From an uncultured Clostridia bacterium (GTDB lineage Bacteria; Bacillota; Clostridia; UBA1381): DNA of 7,245 nucleotides. The position numbers were made by a program, and so were the translations under genes. The stretch lies in the NCBI GenBank assembly GCA_910585795.1, contig CAJUFV010000284.1:1-7245 (forward strand), read 5' to 3'. Under the pieces are notes generated by a model. The model saw nothing but the letters and a program-made list of their open reading frames with translations, made no database searches and was not told the origin of the DNA. Every line of letters begins with the position of its first letter. Within the stretch, counting starts at the first letter, position 1. Positions 6,937 through 7,245 of this stretch are shown piece after piece.

Positions 6937-6965
6937 TTGATTTTATGCGTTATTTGTGGTATAAT
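6937..6965 (+). promoter_or_regulatory. Extended -10 promoter for the VbhA-Fic pair
   Basis: TATAAT (6960-6965) is a perfect -10 with an upstream TG at 6957-6958 (extended -10), 17 bases after TTGATT (6937-6942). The antitoxin start lies 35 bases beyond. This is the best promoter match in the window and would let the toxin-antitoxin pair be transcribed independently of the IstA gene. Confidence 0.7.
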
Positions 6966-6999
6966 AATTATAGTTATACTATTAAATTATAGGAGTGTG

Positions 7000-7173
7000 A
7001 TGACCATGAGTGAGGCGGAAAGAATTATTGCTAATGTTAATGCGTCTATGGCTATGGAAGGAATGCCGTTGACGGAGATCGAAAAAAATCGTATTAAGGA
7101 CTGCATTGAGGGAAGAAAATCTTTTGATGAAGAAATAAAGAAGCTTGTGGAATATTATAAAAAAGCAGTATGA
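7000..7173 (+). CDS. vbhA: VbhA-type antitoxin of a Fic toxin
   Basis: A 57-residue helical protein that should bind the Fic toxin and block its AMP-transfer (or related) activity. It carries the class I inhibitory motif (S/T)xxxE(G/N) as SMAMEG (S16, E20, G21); in VbhA the glutamate reaches into the Fic ATP site and prevents productive nucleotide binding. PLTEIEKNRIKDCIEG (23-38) and the helix after it match the rest of the antitoxin fold. AGGAG (6991-6995) fits the ATG at 7000 or the in-frame ATG at 7006. A longer reading from TTG 6937 would lie over the promoter and is not used. The stop overlaps the toxin start as ATGA, so the two are probably translationally coupled, with antitoxin made first. 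Confidence 0.85.
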   Translation: MTMSEAERIIANVNASMAMEGMPLTEIEKNRIKDCIEGRKSFDEEIKKLVEYYKKAV

Positions 7174-7245
7174 ACAATAAATATTATTACGAATATGAGT
7201 GGGACAGCAAATATTGTTATCCGGAATCTTATGTATTAAAGAATA
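7170..7245 (+). CDS. Fic-family protein, N-terminal fragment cut by the window end
   Basis: Only 25 codons are visible. They begin MNNKYYYEYEWDSKYCYP, and the YEYEWDSKYCYP stretch is the usual opening of bacterial Fic (cell filamentation) proteins that follow VbhA antitoxins. The ATG overlaps the antitoxin TGA. Fic toxins of this class AMPylate host proteins such as the DNA gyrase and topoisomerase IV subunits; whether this one does cannot be told because the HPFxxGN catalytic motif lies beyond the window. Confidence 0.82.
   Translation, partial: MNNKYYYEYEWDSKYCYPESYVLKN

Noticed and set aside
6873..6992. Open frame of 39 codons beginning ATG TAT TTA
   Set aside because: It runs over the terminator arm and the antitoxin promoter, has no good ribosome binding site and matches no family I recognise.
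6937..6999. Longer antitoxin start at TTG 6937 giving a hydrophobic N-terminal segment
   Set aside because: These bases are the -35 and -10 of the promoter and the AGGAG site. The apparent membrane segment is AT-rich non-coding DNA.

Overview
The window looks like a piece of an AT-rich Firmicute genome, most likely a gut-type member of the Clostridia. The signs are AGGAG-type ribosome binding sites, a GH36 alpha-galactosidase and a galactokinase of the kind common in clostridia, and accessory genes (a short sigma-like protein, an IS21 transposase, a VbhA/Fic pair) typical of Firmicute integrative elements. All recognised genes lie on the + strand. No rRNA, tRNA or CRISPR array is visible.

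Left part (1-4386), sugar use: an untranslated leader (1-198) with a long imperfect hairpin, then a GH36 alpha-galactosidase (199-2361), a galactokinase (2358-3641, overlapping the previous stop by 4 bases) and a PHP-domain phosphoesterase (3682-4386). The first two make a pathway: galactose is released from alpha-galactosides such as melibiose or raffinose and phosphorylated to galactose-1-phosphate. The role of the PHP protein is not clear.

Middle (4387-5218): a second copy of the hairpin element (about 4399-4513) precedes a ROK-family sugar kinase, probably once a glucokinase. The kinase is broken by an out-of-frame internal deletion that removed its catalytic core. The two hairpin copies differ from each other at seven paired-arm columns; six of these keep pairing if the + strand is the RNA, including one compensatory double change. 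That makes a structured leader or intercistronic RNA more likely than a plain DNA repeat.

Right part (5244-7245), accessory DNA: one 528-residue frame fuses a short sigma-70-like protein of the kind found on conjugative elements (residues about 1-135) to an IS21 IstA transposase that lacks its usual N-terminal helix-turn-helix but keeps its DDE residues. No istB follows. After a weak intrinsic terminator comes a strong extended -10 promoter, a VbhA-type antitoxin (7000-7173) and the start of a Fic toxin gene that runs off the window (from 7170). The most unusual items are the sigma-IstA fusion and the covarying hairpin element.
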